From Theropithecus gelada (taxonomy: Eukaryota > Chordata > Mammalia > Primates > Cercopithecidae): a DNA stretch of 64,000 bases. A model generated the notes under the pieces. The model had not been told where the DNA came from. It was given only the letters and a program-made list of their open reading frames with translations, and ran no database searches. Position numbers and translations under genes: made by a program. The stretch spans positions 19,613,347 to 19,677,346 of the forward strand of contig NC_037680.1 in NCBI RefSeq assembly GCF_003255815.1. Direction: 5' to 3'. This document shows, piece after piece, positions 36,226 through 50,577 of the stretch (position 1 is its first letter; each line of letters starts with the position of its first letter).

Positions 36226-38659
36226 CTGTGAGACAACAGACAGTCTAATCAAGGCTTCAAAGAAATTATTAAAGTGATAGTTGGAGAGATATTAGAGATT
36301 ACTAATACTGAAAAGTCCCATGAAATAAAATTTGACATTTTCTATTTCATTCATCTATTGCTTAGATAATTCAAACTATATAAATGCTTTTTCTTTTACT
36401 TGTCATGATAATTTTAAAAAATTTAATGAAGCATTACTTTAGAAGGCAAAATTAATCTGAAATGGAAAACAGTCTGACAGGTCACAATTGCACGGCTCAG
36501 CCTTAGGAAGCAGATTACTGTCTTTTAATATTGTAACTACTTTTCTATCTACTGGTGTCACTCTGTTGATTTACACCTTCAGAACAAGGTGCTACTCGGA
36601 AAATGGAGTATTTTTATCAAAGAGATTTCATGAGAAAATTTATTCATCATACCAACATTTTATAGGACAAGCAATTATGTTTTAATACTAAGAGTACTGC
36701 TTTCCATGTTGAATGTATCTGAAATTACATTCAAAACAAAACATTCGGAGGAGTTTTAAAGCTATTGTGACCACTTATTATATCTTAATCCAGGCCAAAT
36801 GTCTTTTAAATTAAGAAGTACATGCTTTATTCATATTTTATCAAATAGACAGAAAAAGTGAGAAAGATGTATGGATTGAATTAGATGGACAGAAGCCTAT
36901 GGTCTGTTGTCTTTTGACACAGGCATAATTCTGATGCTTCTTCATTACTAACACAAGTGCAAGCCCTGTGGGAGGGAGGGGTAGACAGGGTACAAGGAGA
37001 GAACATGCTTTGGGTTGTTTTGTCAATAAATTATCTCTCCTCTGATAGTAATATAGAGTTAGCGCATTTTGCACTCATTGTAAGATAATTTTATTCAAAG
37101 AATAATGACTTTGAAATATGATTGAAATTGGGTAAAAGAAGATTTAATTAGATGAACATAATGCCACATTACAATATAAACTCTCCTTACATTCTTTAGT
37201 TTTTCTGAACTAAGATTTTCCTATTTTACTAATTTGTAATGTGGTCCAACTCAACTGAAATTTTTTCCTAACTTATTTTTGAAACCTGGTAGCAAATTCA
37301 AATTCCTTTAGATACTTACTTTAGCAATATATATTATTTTCCACATACAATAACATAGACTAAGAGATATCCTTTGGATTTCAGATCTTCTATTAGAATT
37401 TAAAATCATTTTAATCAAATTTATCATGTAAGTGTTATTTCTAAATGGTACCAGAATTTTCAGCATACATTTATCAAGTTTATTTTCAATACTGCTGTGC
37501 GTAACATTCAAAAAGCAAACACTAAAATATGAATACTCATATAATCAATAAAAAATTTTATGCTAGGAGATAAATGTCATTGAAAGCTGTTTGGCATTCA
37601 TTACTAAGAGATCCTTCTGACTTCCAAAATGATTAACCTTGATAATGTAAAAATTGAAACCCTCTTATTCCAGTCATCATGGCTTTCCTCAATTAAAAAG
37701 TAAAATTTTTAAATAGAGAAACAAATATATGCAGAACTACAGGATTTCTTGTGATGTATATAGTTTAACTAAAAATCAGAAGAAAGCAAGGCACCAAATA
37801 GACTCTGAGAAGCTCTCTTTGTTATAAAAGTATTTGAAATTAAGTCTGGTCAGGAGCTTAATATATACTAAGTTTTAGCATTTCAGCATAACTTAAAGTC
37901 ACTCATGTTGTTTCAGAAATATTGCTATCCTGAAAGATCTACTTGTATATTTTTTAAACTGTGTCCTTCAAGAAACACTGGTATGATTTACCTGCAATAT
38001 AAGAAGATAGTATTACTTTAGGATTTTTGTATTTCAATTTTCAGAGGAAAAATGGAAGTACATTAAGAAAAACAGATTTTTTCACTGAAGATTCTAAGTG
38101 GAAAAAATGTAGCCTGAAGAATATGGCAAACATACTCCATATTCCTCTAATTGTTTATTATGTACTGATATATAATATATATTTTATGACATATATATTC
38201 GTATATATACACACATTGGTGAACTTTTACATGAATATTTAAAGGATATGATGAATATATCTCATAAAAATTGTTTTATATATTATTTTTTCTGAATTAT
38301 AATTTTTTGAATATTATATTATTGGCCACAGCATATTTTAACCCATGTAATAATAAAATGCTTGAAAATGAGGTTTTAAGCTTCTTCAATTTTTACACTT
38401 AGAAAACATGTTTAATTTTCTATATTAATATTCTCAACAAAAATTGAAATGGTACCAATTTACCAGATCCCTCACTATACGAGAAGTTTTACTTATTACA
38501 TTTTTTAATTAATAAAGATATTTACTTATAAAGAAATTATATTTTCACCTGAAATTCCGCACAATTTGAAATAAGTGGCAAAGGATTCTGACATTAGCAA
38601 GATGTTTGATAAGAAATCCCTAGTGCTCATTTCCTAACAAAAACAGCCAAAACAACAAA

Positions 38660-41600
38660 TAAACAACTGCATTTTGATGAAAGTAACTAAAGGAGGACAC
38701 CACAGTACATTGAAGGAGTAACAGAAACCCTAGTGAACAGAAAAGCTCAGGATAGCTACATAAAAAATTGAAAGAAACACCAGGCCCTCACCACTTCATT
38801 CTTCCCCTGGGATAAGCCGGGAGTCAGAAGGAACTTCTCCCCATGGGGAAAAGGTAAACTAAAGGATCCCAGTAGCTCCCATTAACACCTTGGACACTTA
38901 CAGTCCTCACCACTGGGGACCCCCGCAGTCCTCACAGGTACCAAGCCCAACTGAGGGAGCTGCCTGGAGTCCACACAGCTATGCTTCCCCCAGAGAAGGA
39001 GCGACACTATGTCCCACTCCCTGTACCCTGCATGGCTTCTCTGCTATGCCATTTTGGAACTGCAACTACTGATGGAATGTTTGTGGCTCCAGAGGTGAGA
39101 CTAAGCTGCTGCCAAATCACCCCTGCCCAGTGGCCTGACATCCCCACGTCATGCCACAAGTAGCTGCTAACCCCTTCACCAGGGAGTCAAGCAGTGGTAG
39201 AGCTGCTCCACTCTACCCTTCCCAGTTGTAGCTGAGCCCTGTAGCTAGATGCCTGAGCTGAAGCTCTTACTGCCTCTCATGAAAACAGTGCCTTGGCAGA
39301 AACATCCCATGTACACCCAAGAGTCACTGCTGAGCCCAGCAACTAGGGGCTGGAGCTAAAGTTGTTCACCCCATCCTAGGAAAACAGTGCCTGGACAGAG
39401 CTGCTTTATCTATGCTTCCTAGCCACTGCTGCACTTGTCCCTAGGGGCCTCAGCTGGAGGTGAGCACTGCCTCTGGAGGGAACAGTGCCCTGGTAGAGAC
39501 ACTTCAAAAACCCATCCCAGTTGCTGCTGAGATTTGCTCCATGGTATTCAAGCTGAAGCTGTGCACTGCCTCCCAGGGAAATGATGCTTTCGTGGAGCCA
39601 CTCCATATACCCCTCCCAGTTTTGGGAGTGCACTCTGCCCACTACACTAAAGCTGAAGCAATGCCTAGCTTCTCAGGGAAATGGTCCCTTGGCCTCTCAG
39701 AAAAGTAACACATACCTGTGCCTGAGCTGAAGCAGTATCACGAAAACATACTGTACATTGGTCAGCCATAACCTCAACAGTGCCTAAGTTAAAGCAGCAG
39801 CCTGACTCCCATGAAATGGGGGTGTGGCCACCCACAGTGATCATGCACAACAATACTTAAGCTGAAGTGATGTGCTACATCCCAGGAAAACAGTTCCTGG
39901 GCTACCTAGAACAATCACACCCTCACCCTTGATCCTGAGCTGAAGTGGCACGTTGCACCCTGAGGAATTGGTGACTTGGCTGAACTGAGCAGCTGCACAT
40001 ACCAAGACTGAGCTGCTATAGTACCCCACATTCCATGGAAACAAAAATGGCTAGGCTGAGACACCCTGTCCTATAAGCCAAACAACTCTAATACTCCATT
40101 TCCCTAAAGCTCGACTAGCCTCCTTGAGTCCAAGCTGCTGAGATACCCTCTCTCTGGGAAGTATAATTATCATCGAGCTGCCCCTGCACCCAGGGTCCAA
40201 GCAACAGCTGTGTTCTGCCATTCTGGACTCCTTACTGCTACTGCACTTGGCATCAGAGTCTGGGATACTGACAAGTCCTACAGTCCCAGGGTCTAGAGTC
40301 ACCACTATATGCTGTCTTATTCCTTGGGAGCCAAGTTACCACTGAGACCTATTGGCTCTGATTCCCAAATTCAGCCACACTTTGCTCCTCAGGCCCAAAC
40401 CTCCAGAGAATCCTTTTTTCCTCAGAGTTTGGCCAGTGTTGTGCCCACAGGTGCAGAGTCACAGCTACATCCTGACCCACTGAGCCCAAGCTTCTAGGGG
40501 TTGTCTCAGAGTCATAGATCCTGGTTTTGTGGGCAATCAACATCCAATTCTGGTACAAGAGTGAAGTTGCACCTCATGACCCAGGTGCCACAGTAGGTTC
40601 ACAAGACCTTTAGCCTATGACCCAGGCTTCATAGCTACTCCAAACAACTAGAACCCTGTGCCACCACAGTTGCTTGTGGCCTAAGTCAGACCCAAAACAA
40701 AGAGGGATCTCCTTGGCTAAATCTCCATCAAAAGCCCTTGCCACCAAAGATCTTAACAACCTATGCTACCTCTGCTGCTACCACAAACTTCTATAGTCAA
40801 AATTATTGAGACATTCATAGTTATTACTGATGTTGATAGCTGCTTAAGAAGTTTCACAGAGACTGTATCACTGCTTTTACTCAGAACCTGAGTCATTACA
40901 CCCTTCCTAACCAGCACACTAAGACCCATCTGTGGATAAATGTCTTTCTCTATATCAGCCACACCATAATGATTTGAACAGATGATTGTTCCACCAGAAG
41001 CACAGACAACAAAGCAGGGTCACAAGAAACAAAAAAGGAAGGAAATATGACGCTACCAAAGGAGCAAAATAACTCTCCAGAAACTGACCGGAAGGAAAAG
41101 AAAATCTATAAATTTCCAGAAGAGAAATTCAAAATAATAATCTTAAGAAAAAGCAGCATGATCCAAAAAAAAATAAAAAATACAGATAAAAAATTCAACA
41201 AAATCAGAGGGGAAAATTACCAAATTGATTAGAATTTTAATAAAAAGATAAATATCATTAAAAGAACCAAACATAAACCCTGAAACTGACTAATTCAATG
41301 AATAAAATAAAAAATACAATTGAGAGTTTCAACCTCAGACTAGATCAAGCAGAAGAAAGAATTTCTTAATCTGAAGATAGATTACTTGTAATTATTGTGT
41401 CAGAGAAAGAAGAAATAATGAAAAACAGTAAAGGAAGTCTACAGAACTTTGAGACACCATTAAATAAATAAATATTTTCATTGTGGTAATTATGAAAGAA
41501 AAGAGATGAGAAAATCTGTAGAAAACCTATTTAATTAAATAATAGTTGAAAATTGTCCAAATCTCAGTAGAGATATAAACAGTCAGATTCAGGAAGCTCG

Positions 41601-44600
41601 CATATCTCAAAATATATTCAACTCAAAAAAGGTCCTTTCTGAAGCACATTCTAGTTAAATTGTCAAAAGTCAAAGACAGAGAGAATTCTACAAACTGCAA
41701 GATGACAGTGTAAAATCATATATAAGGGTATCCCCATTACATTAACAGCAGACTTCTCAGCTACAACCTTACAGTCCAGGAAATAATGTAAAGATGTGTT
41801 CAAATAAATGAAAGAGAAAAAAATTGCCAGCCAAAAAATTATGCCAAGAAAAGCTAATCTTTAGTAATTAAGGAGAAATCAAATATTTCCCAGACAAGTG
41901 AAAATGAGGGAATTCATTATCACTAGACCAACCTTACAAAAAATGCTCAAGCGAGTCCTACATCTAGAATAAAAGGATAATCTACATGAGAACACTCTAA
42001 AGTATGAAATGGTAAAGCAGATGCACAAGATGTACAAAAGAGAAAGAGAAAGAAACTAAACCTTATCACAACAACAACAACAAACCAAACTACAACGATA
42101 AATAATAAGAGAGGGATAAAGGAACAAACTACACAAAACAATAAAACAATTTCAAAAACAACAGGAGTATATCCTAAAAATAATAATCTTTAATGAAAAT
42201 GATTAAATTCCTCGATTAAAACATATAGACTGGCTGAAAGAATAATAAAGTAAGACCCAGCAATATGCTACTTAAAAGGACTTTCTTTGACCTATAAAGA
42301 CAAACATAGACAGAAAGTGAAGGGAGCAAAAAGATATGTCATGCAAACAAAATCCAAATGTGAGCATAAGTACCTATATCTGCATCAGACAAAAGTGACT
42401 TTCAGTCAAAAAGTGTGAAAAGAGACCAAAAAAGGTCATTATGTAATGGAAAAGAGATAAATTCAGCAAGAGGATGTAACAATGGTAAATAATTATATAT
42501 ATATATATACACCCAACATTGGAGCACACAATATAAACCAAATATTATTAATTTTGAAGAAAGGAAGATAGGCTCTAATAATAGAAACTTCAACACTCCA
42601 CTTTCAGTATTTAACAGAGGATCTAGATAGACATTCAATAAGGAAACATTGGATTTAAATAACACTTTAAACCAAATGGACCTAACAGACATTTATAGAA
42701 CATTTTATGCAACAGCTACAGAATAAACATTCTTTTCATCAGCACATGGAACATTCTCCAGGATAGACCATATTTTAGGCCACAAAACAAATTTCATCAA
42801 TTTTTTAAAAAATAGAAGTCATACCAAGTATATTTTTTAACAATGGAACAAACCTAGAAATCAATTAAAAGAAAAACTCTTGAAAGCACACTGAAATTAA
42901 ACAACATGCTCCTGAATGACCATTGGGTCAATAAAAAAAATTAAGAAGGACATTTAAAAACTTCTTGAAACAAATGAAAATAGAAACAGAACATGTCAAC
43001 ACCTATGGGATACAGCAAAGGCAGTGTTAATAGGCAGAGCTATAAAAATAAATGTCTTCATCATGAAATAGAAAAAATTCAAATTAGCAGCCTAATAATG
43101 CACCCTAAGGAACTTAAAAACAAGAATAAACAAAACTCAACGTTAGTAGAAGGATAGAAATACTGTAGATTAGAGCAGAAATAAATGAAATTGAAAATAA
43201 AAAAATAAAATCAATAAATCATTAAATGAAAAGTCATTTTACAAAAAGGTAAACAAAATTGAGAAACCATTATCTAGAGTAACCAGGAAAAAAAAAGAAA
43301 AGAAAAGACCCCCCAAAAAATCATAATCAAAAAGGAGATGTTATAACTATTACCACAGAAATGCAAAAGATCAGTAGACTCTATTATGAACGACTATATG
43401 CCAACAAATTGGAAAACCTAACAGAAAGGGATAAATTTATAAACACATAACACCTACCAACACTGAACCAAGAAGAAAAAGAAAAAGTAAACATAGCATT
43501 TAGGAAAAACAAGGTTGTATCATTCATAGATGGTCTCCCATCAGAGAATGGCCCAGGATTGGATGGTTTCACAGTTGATTTCTACCAAACATTTGAAGAA
43601 CTAATATAATTTTTTTCAAACTCTTTCAGAAAATTAAAAGAGAAGAAATTCCTCAAATCTCATTTTATAATCTCAGCATACCTTGATATCAAAACCAAAT
43701 AAGGACACCACAAAAAAAAGAAAGTATAGACCCATATCCATGATGAATATCAATACAAAAATTCTTAACAAAATAGTAGCAAACTAGATCTAGCAGCACA
43801 TTGAAAATATTACTCACCATGATCAAGTTGAGTTTATTATAGAGATTCAAGGATGGTTCAACATATCAAATCAAAAAATTTGACACATTACATTACAGAA
43901 TAAGAAACAGAAACCATATAATCATCTTAATAGACACAGAAAAAGCATGTGACAAAATTCAAAATCCCTTCATTATAAAAGCTCTCACCAAATTAAGTAA
44001 ATAGGTAATGCATAAAGGCCATATATGACAAGCACAGAGCTAACATCATACTTAATGAAGTAAAGCTGAAAGTTTTTTCTTTAAGAACTGGAAAAAGATA
44101 AGAATGCATTCCCACTCTCATCACTATCACTCAACATAATACTGGATGTCTCAGCCTGAGCAATTAGGTAACAGAAAGAAATAAAAGGCATCAAAATTGG
44201 AAAGGGGAATGTCAGAGTGTCCCTGTGCATAGACAACATGATCTTCCATATAAGAAACTCTAAAAGCTCCAACAAAAAACTCTTATAACTGATAAATAAT
44301 TCGGTAATCTTGAAGAATGAAATGATTAAAATACAAAAAAATTGTAACATTTCTATACACCAATAACAAGCTAACTGAAAAAGAAATCACAAAAGCAATT
44401 CCATTTACAATAGTTATAAGAAAATACAATGTCTAGGAATAAATTTAACCAAATAAGTGAAATATTTTAACAAGGAAAACTATAAAACACTGAAAAAATA
44501 AATTGAAAAGGACACCAAGGTGGAAAGATATCCCATGTCTGTGGTTTAGATGAATTAATACTGTGAAAATGACCATACTAACAAAAGTATTCTACAAATT

Positions 44601-45892
44601 CAATGCAATCCCTATCAAAATACCAATGACATGTCTTTCAGAAATAGAAAGAACCCTAAAACTTATATAAAATCACACAATTTCCCAAATAACCAAAGCA
44701 ATCCTGAGAAAAGAAAAACAACAAATATAAAGACATCACAAAACCTAACTTCAAAATATACTTGTAAAAATCCAAAACAGCATATTGCTGGCATAAAAAC
44801 AGACAATTAGACCAAAGCAACAATAGATAATTTAAAAATAAAGTTATGTATTTACAGTCAACTCATTTTTGACAGAGACTTCAAAAATATTGATTGGGGA
44901 TAGTACCCTCAATAAGTGGTGTTGGGAAAACTAGATATCCATATGCAGATGAATGAAACTAGAACCTTGTATCTCATCATATAAAAAAATTCAAAATGGA
45001 TTAAAGACTTAAATGTAAAACTTGAAACTAAGAAACTACTAAAAGAAAACATAAAGGAAATGCTTTAAGATATTATAAGTCTTGAAAAATATTTTATGAA
45101 TAAGACCTCAAAAACAGAGACAACATAAGCAAAATAGACAAATGGGATTATATGAATCTAAAAACCTTATGCACAGCAAAGAAAACAATAGAGTGAAGAG
45201 ACAATCTACACAGTGGAAGAAAATATTTGTAAACTATTTATCTGATAAGTGATTAATATCCACAATACACAGGAACTTAAATAGCTCAACAGAAACAACA
45301 ACAACAACAACTCATCATTCAATTAAAAGAAGTGGGCAAATAAGCTGATAGACATCTCTCAAAAGACAACATGCAAATAAATGGCCAACAGGTATCTGAA
45401 AAAATGGTCAACATCACTAGTCACGAGGGAAATGCAAATCAAAACCAAAATGAGATATCATCTCACCCCAGTTAGAAAGGCTATTATCAAAAAGACAAAA
45501 AATAACAAATGTGTGGAAAGGGGAACTCATACACTGTTGGTGGGAACCTAAAACAGCCATTACGAAACACAATATTGGAGTGTCTCAAAAAATAAAAAAA
45601 AAATAGAGTTACTATATGAACCCGCAATCCTGCAACTGAGTTTATATCCATAGGAAAGAAAATTAGTATGTTAAAAAGATATTTACACTCCCATGTGTTA
45701 TTACAGCACTATTCACAATAGCCGAAATACAGAATCAATCTAACTGTTCATTGACAGGGCAATAGATAAAGAAAATGTGGTATGTATACACAATGAGATA
45801 CTCTTCAGCCATAAAATAAAATAAAATAAAATAAAATACTATCATTCATGGCAACATGGAAGAATTTGTAGGACATTATTTTAAGTGAAATT
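38660..45892 (+). mobile_element. Nearly full-length L1M, 3' UTR missing, inactive
   Basis: About 7.2 kb in LINE order. A GC-richer 5' UTR (38660-41030) is made of degenerate repeated units with words such as 'gagctgaagc' and 'cccaggaaaacagt'. ORF1 remains cover 41040-42080 ('gattcaggaagctcgcat', 'ttctcagctacaaccttaca'). ORF2 remains run from 42150 to 45890: endonuclease ('ccaacattggagcaca', 'ggatagaccatattttaggc'), reverse transcriptase ('gcccaggattggatggtttc', 'ccatatccatgatgaatatc') and the C-terminal part ('ggagtgtctcaaaaaata'). The catalytic RT motif FADD reads as CIDN near 44230 and stops are frequent. It ends in ORF2 at 'ttttaagtgaaat', before any 3' UTR or tail, where an ATT run begins. 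Confidence 0.88.
38880..40700 (+). repeat. Degenerate tandem units in the L1M 5' UTR
   Basis: Repeated words about 90-130 bp apart: 'gctgaagc', 'gccactgctg', 'ccagggaaatg' or 'aggaaaacagtgcc'. The block is clearly richer in GC than its surroundings. Stray open frames of 60-80 codons over it reflect the low A/T content, not genes. Confidence 0.55.
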
Positions 45893-48279
45893 ATTATTAT
45901 TATTAGCTGTCAATTAAAATATTAATGAAATTCAAAAAATAGTAAATTAAGAAAATTTAGGGTAAAAATGAAGGACCAGAAATAAAGGATCAGATTTAGT
46001 GTCTTCTCTATCACTAAAATAATTACTTATCAGCGTTTATGACTCCCAACAGACTGGAGTGTTTTAGAAATCAAATGATTTAAAGATTTTCAAATTTCTT
46101 CAAAAACAAGAATAATCACCCCAAATTTGCAAATGGAAGGAAATTATCTTTGAGTGATATTTGCTGAAATATTTAAGTAAAAATGATAGAATGTACTGAG
46201 TTTTTATTCTGTTCCAAGTTGACTATTTGGGATTTGATGACGGTCATTCTATGGAAAACACAGATAGAGAATGAGAGGACAGTTCCCCCATACTGAAAAA
46301 AGTTATCTTTAAGAAAATAAAATTGACAGAATCTACATGAAATCAACAGAATCTACATGAAGCCATGAAATCAACTATTTCCAAGTCAGTGTGCTTTTGT
46401 AAGGCCCTCTTAATATCTGGTTTCTGCTACTGAAGTAGTCATTCAGTTCACTAGTTCCACTCCTGTGATTTTTCAAGAGCCACTGCAACTCAGAGGATGT
46501 TGGCCCAACAATTCTCACACTTTGAACTATTTCACTTAAGGACAGATTAGAGTAAAAATAATTAATTAAGCTGTACATTTTAAATAGCTGACTACTAATG
46601 CTTCTTATGGCCTATAAAAAAGATCTTTTACAATAGAAAAGAAGAAAGATTTGAGGATAAAGGGAATGTTTCCATTTTTGAAATTAATTTAAAATTTAAT
46701 GTTTTACCTTCTCTACATGTTATATGCATTTACCTACATTTCAAACTCTGACAATGTGCATTTACTTTCCTGTAATTGATTTAATTAAAAATTGGAAAAA
46801 TCTAGAACATTCAAGCATTCCATAAAATGTTGTGCTCTGCTGTAATTTCACATTGCCCACATCATTTATGTTAAAACTTTAGTATCATTTCCCATGTATT
46901 TAAAACCATTTGATAAAATTTATAGTAAAGATAAATGTTTGAAGAAACAACATTATATGTGGTATATATCTTCAAATTGTTCTTGTATTTTCGTTTGTGA
47001 TTTAAACTTCAGTTGAGTATTTTCATGAACTAGCAACAGCACTTTCACCATTCTACACAATGTGCCATAAATGGCATGAGCATCTGCACAAAGTTCTATT
47101 TCTCTATTTGCTCAGGGAAAAAAAAAAAAAAAAATCCATAACTTAGTGATTGGAGAGTGTCAGTGAATTAGGAATAAATTCTGTGTAAACGAAGGCAATA
47201 TAATCAGTTCCCTTGCACTAGACAGGTATTATAGTTTTCCACAAGAATTCATTTTAGTTAATTTAAGTTGAATCATTAAGCATTACAATTTGGCAGCTGC
47301 CAGAAAGATGACAAAAAATAAGCAGCTATAATTGTTCAAGGACATGTTCTGAACTAATCAGTACATAAATCACTTCCTGGCATTCCTTTAGTTATGTCAG
47401 ATAATAAAACCTTCTCCCTTTAACTGAATTTGGATAACTAACCAGTGACTTCAGTATCACTCAAATGTTAAAGCCAATATTAAATCACATTGAAAAACGT
47501 CATTAATATTTCTCAATGAATCAATTTTGAGGCATTAAGTATATCATGTGGTTAAAAAAAAGAAACATTCAGCATTCATAGCAAATAATTTGGTGGTAAC
47601 TTGCCCTTTCACAGAAATAAAATAGAAGCTTCTCTAAATACTTACAGTAAATTATTACATTGTTACACTCTCCAACTGAATCTTCAGTTCTTCACCTTAA
47701 CCCTGATACCTAGCTATGGATGGACAAATCATATTCATTTCGCCCCAGGGATGCTTTATAACTGAACATTACTGTGATGTTGTGATGAACTCAAAAGAGT
47801 CCTGAACTAAGTGTATAGATTATGAGGAGTTGAGTATGTGCAGAGGGGGTTGGGGTGAGGGAGGAACTAGCTCTACAACTATGATCAAATTACAAGTCTA
47901 TGAAAAGGGAAAAGTTATCTGCATAATTTCTAAGTGCCCATTTAGTTCCAACAGTTATATTATTTAAACTAAATGCTAACTCCCTATTGGCAGAAGTAAG
48001 GTCTAATAATGTCCTAATTTTGCAGATATGAGTAGTCCATATAGATATAATTAACTAAATTAATTAATGTGTACTCATATCATTTAAGGTATGTTTTCCA
48101 ATATAGTTAATGGCATTTTTGTTAACCATGCCATGGCTTATGTTCAAGATCATCTTACCTTTAGTTCTAGATATTTCATAATTGGTTACTTTCAATATTC
48201 TGTGTTAATTTTAATAAGAATGAAAGAAAAGCAGCTAAAGAATAGGGTTTTAGCTCAGCAAAAATTCTAAAAAGAATCA

Positions 48280-48565
48280 GGCCAGGCACTGTGGCTCATG
48301 CCTGTAATCTCAGCACTTTGGGAGGCTGAGGCAGGAGGATCATGAGTTCCAGAGATCAAGACCATCCTGGCCAACATGGTGAAACCCCATCTCTACTAAA
48401 AATACAAAAATTAGCTGGGTGTGGTGGTGTGTGCCTGTAGTCCCAGCTACTCGGGAGGTTGACACAGGAGTGTCTGAACTCAGGAGGTGGAGGTTGCAGT
48501 GAGCCAAGATCACGCCACTGCACTCCAGCCTTGAGACAGACAAAAAAAAAAAAAAAAAAAAAAAA
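48280..48565 (+). mobile_element. Alu, plus strand, 3' part shortened
   Basis: 'ggccaggcactgtggctcat' to 'ccactgcactccagcct', then a jump to 'tgagacagac' and a tail of about 24 A. About 20 bp near the 3' end are missing. Confidence 0.93.
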
Positions 48566-48775
48566 GGTATAAAAGAACGACTTCAGTCAAGCAGGAAGTG
48601 GTCATTAAAAAAAGTATCACAAAAATGAACAATGCTTGATCTTGGTACTCTTGATCTTTTGAAATGCAGTCCACATGCTAAACCAACAGGACATGTAAAG
48701 TTTTGATAAGCTCCATGCTGCAGGTGCTGAAGACGATCCATGGAAATGCTTCTATCATATTATAATACAGAATTT

Positions 48776-49780
48776 ATCAGAGTGAACAGGCAGCCTACAG
48801 AATGGGAGAAAATTTTTGCAATCTACTCATCTGACAAAGGGCTAATATCCAGAACCTACAAAGAACTCAAACAAATTTACAAGAAGAAAACAAACAACCC
48901 CATCAAAAAGTAGGCAAAGGATATGAACAGACAGTTCTCAAAAGAAGACATTCATACAGCCAACAGACACATGAAAAAATGCTCATCATCACTGGCCATC
49001 AGAGAAATGCAAATCAAAACCACAATGAGATACCATCTCACACCAGTTAGAATGGCGATCATTAAAAAGTCAGGAAACAACAGGTGCTGGAGAGGATGTG
49101 GAGAAATAGGAACACTTTTACACTGTTGGTGGGATTGTAAACTAGTTCAACCATTATGGAAAACAGTATGGCGATTCCTCAAAGATCTAGAACTAGATGT
49201 ACCATATGACCCAGCCATCCCATTACTGGATATACACCCAAAGGATTATAAATCATGCTGCTATAAAGACACATGCACACGTATGTTTATTGTGGCACTA
49301 TTCACAATAGCAAAGACTTGGAATCATCCCAAATGTCCATCACTGACAGACTGGATTAAGAAAATGTGGCACATATATACCATGGAATACTATGCAGCCA
49401 TAAAAAGGATGAGTTTGTGTCCTTTGTAGGGACATGGATGCAGCTGGAAACCATCATTCTTAGCAAACTATCACAAGAACAGAAAAGCAAACACCGCATG
49501 TTCTCACTCATAGGTGGGAACTGAACAATGAGATCACTTGGACTCGGGAAGGGGAACATCACACCCCAGGGCCTATCATGGGGAGGGGGGAGGGGGGAGG
49601 GATTGCATTGGGAGTTATACCTGATGTAAATGACGAGTTGATGGGTGCTGACGAGTTGATGGGTGCAGCACACCAACATGGCACAAGTGTACATATGTAA
49701 CAAATCTGCACATTACGCACATGTACCCTAGAACTTAAAGTATAATAATAATTAAATAAATAAATAAATAAATAAAAGAA
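48776..49780 (+). mobile_element. L1PA-type primate L1, 5'-truncated, 3' end complete
   Basis: The last 1 kb of a relatively young L1: ORF2 C-terminal part, then the 3' UTR with its G-rich tract (49579-49600), the 'gcacattacgcacatgtacc' end and a TAAA tail. It contains a perfect 18-bp tandem duplication at 49631-49666. The 5' cut and simple tail fit target-primed insertion; I could not find convincing flanking duplications. Confidence 0.93.
48923..49429 (+). pseudogene. L1 ORF2p C-terminal fragment (168 codons)
   Basis: An open frame inside the L1PA fragment encoding the end of the L1 reverse transcriptase-endonuclease protein. It includes the cysteine-rich knuckle CWRGCGEIG..HCWWDC (C-X3-C-X7-H-X4-C), then VPYDPAIPLL, FTIAKTWN and MWHIYTMEYYAAIK. 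It lacks the endonuclease and reverse-transcriptase domains. After AAIK a one-base deletion shifts the frame and it ends in RMSLCPL, losing about 35 C-terminal residues. The first ATG is internal and no promoter is present, so it is a relic and not a host gene. Confidence 0.92.
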
Positions 49781-50577
49781 ATTGCCAATTTTTAAAAGTC
49801 ATTAAAAACTCTCATGAAGAAAAAAAAAGAAAAAGAATTTAAAAGCCACTACCCATGTTTGTGGTCATCCAAGCATTTATGATACTAGCTATATCTCAGA
49901 AGCTTGGGGCATAATTTCTAACTTTAGACTTTACTCCACAAAACAATTTCTCTGTGATTTTTGCAGACTCTCAATATGTTGATTCTCAAAGCTTTCTTTC
50001 CTACTTCCTTTGGGAAAGCTTTTACTTGCTTTGTAAGATGTAAGTCAGAGAAAGAACAAAAGAAGAACAATTGTTGGTAATGCAAGCCAACTTAAAAATG
50101 TTATCAGAAAAAGGAAGTGTTTTATTTCAGAACATAGTTACTCAGAGTTGGTTGTGTATGGATTCACCAAAATTAACGATGCCACCAGAAGATACAAGAC
50201 CATCAGAATCCAATTATTTTTGAGGTCAGATATCCAGAACACTTATTTTCACCATATATAGTCTAAGATCAGATTCAAAGATCATCTGTTATTCACTAAA
50301 CAACCCCTCCCCACTTCCTGTCCCCAAATTCTCCCACACTCATCACACCATTATCAATTATTGTGTAATTCAATTGTTTCTGACTTTTTTCATTATAGTA
50401 TCATCACCATAAAAGTAGTCTACACCTGGGGAGACTAACTACTTTTTATCCCAGTCCACTTTTGGCCTGAGGTTTATTCTGATGGTTGATATTTTATACT
50501 CAACTTATTCTATACTTTCAAAAGTAAACACATTGAAGTCTCTCTCCTTTCTTATAGGCTTCCATTCATGTTTGTTT

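Noticed and set aside
38890..40560. Cluster of short frames on both strands suggesting a gene-rich island
   Set aside because: The stretch is the GC-richer 5' UTR of the L1M, where fewer A/T bases give fewer stops.
48840..49430. Possible host gene with a 168-residue product
   Set aside because: The translation is the C-terminal end of L1 ORF2p with a frameshift; it is a transposon relic.
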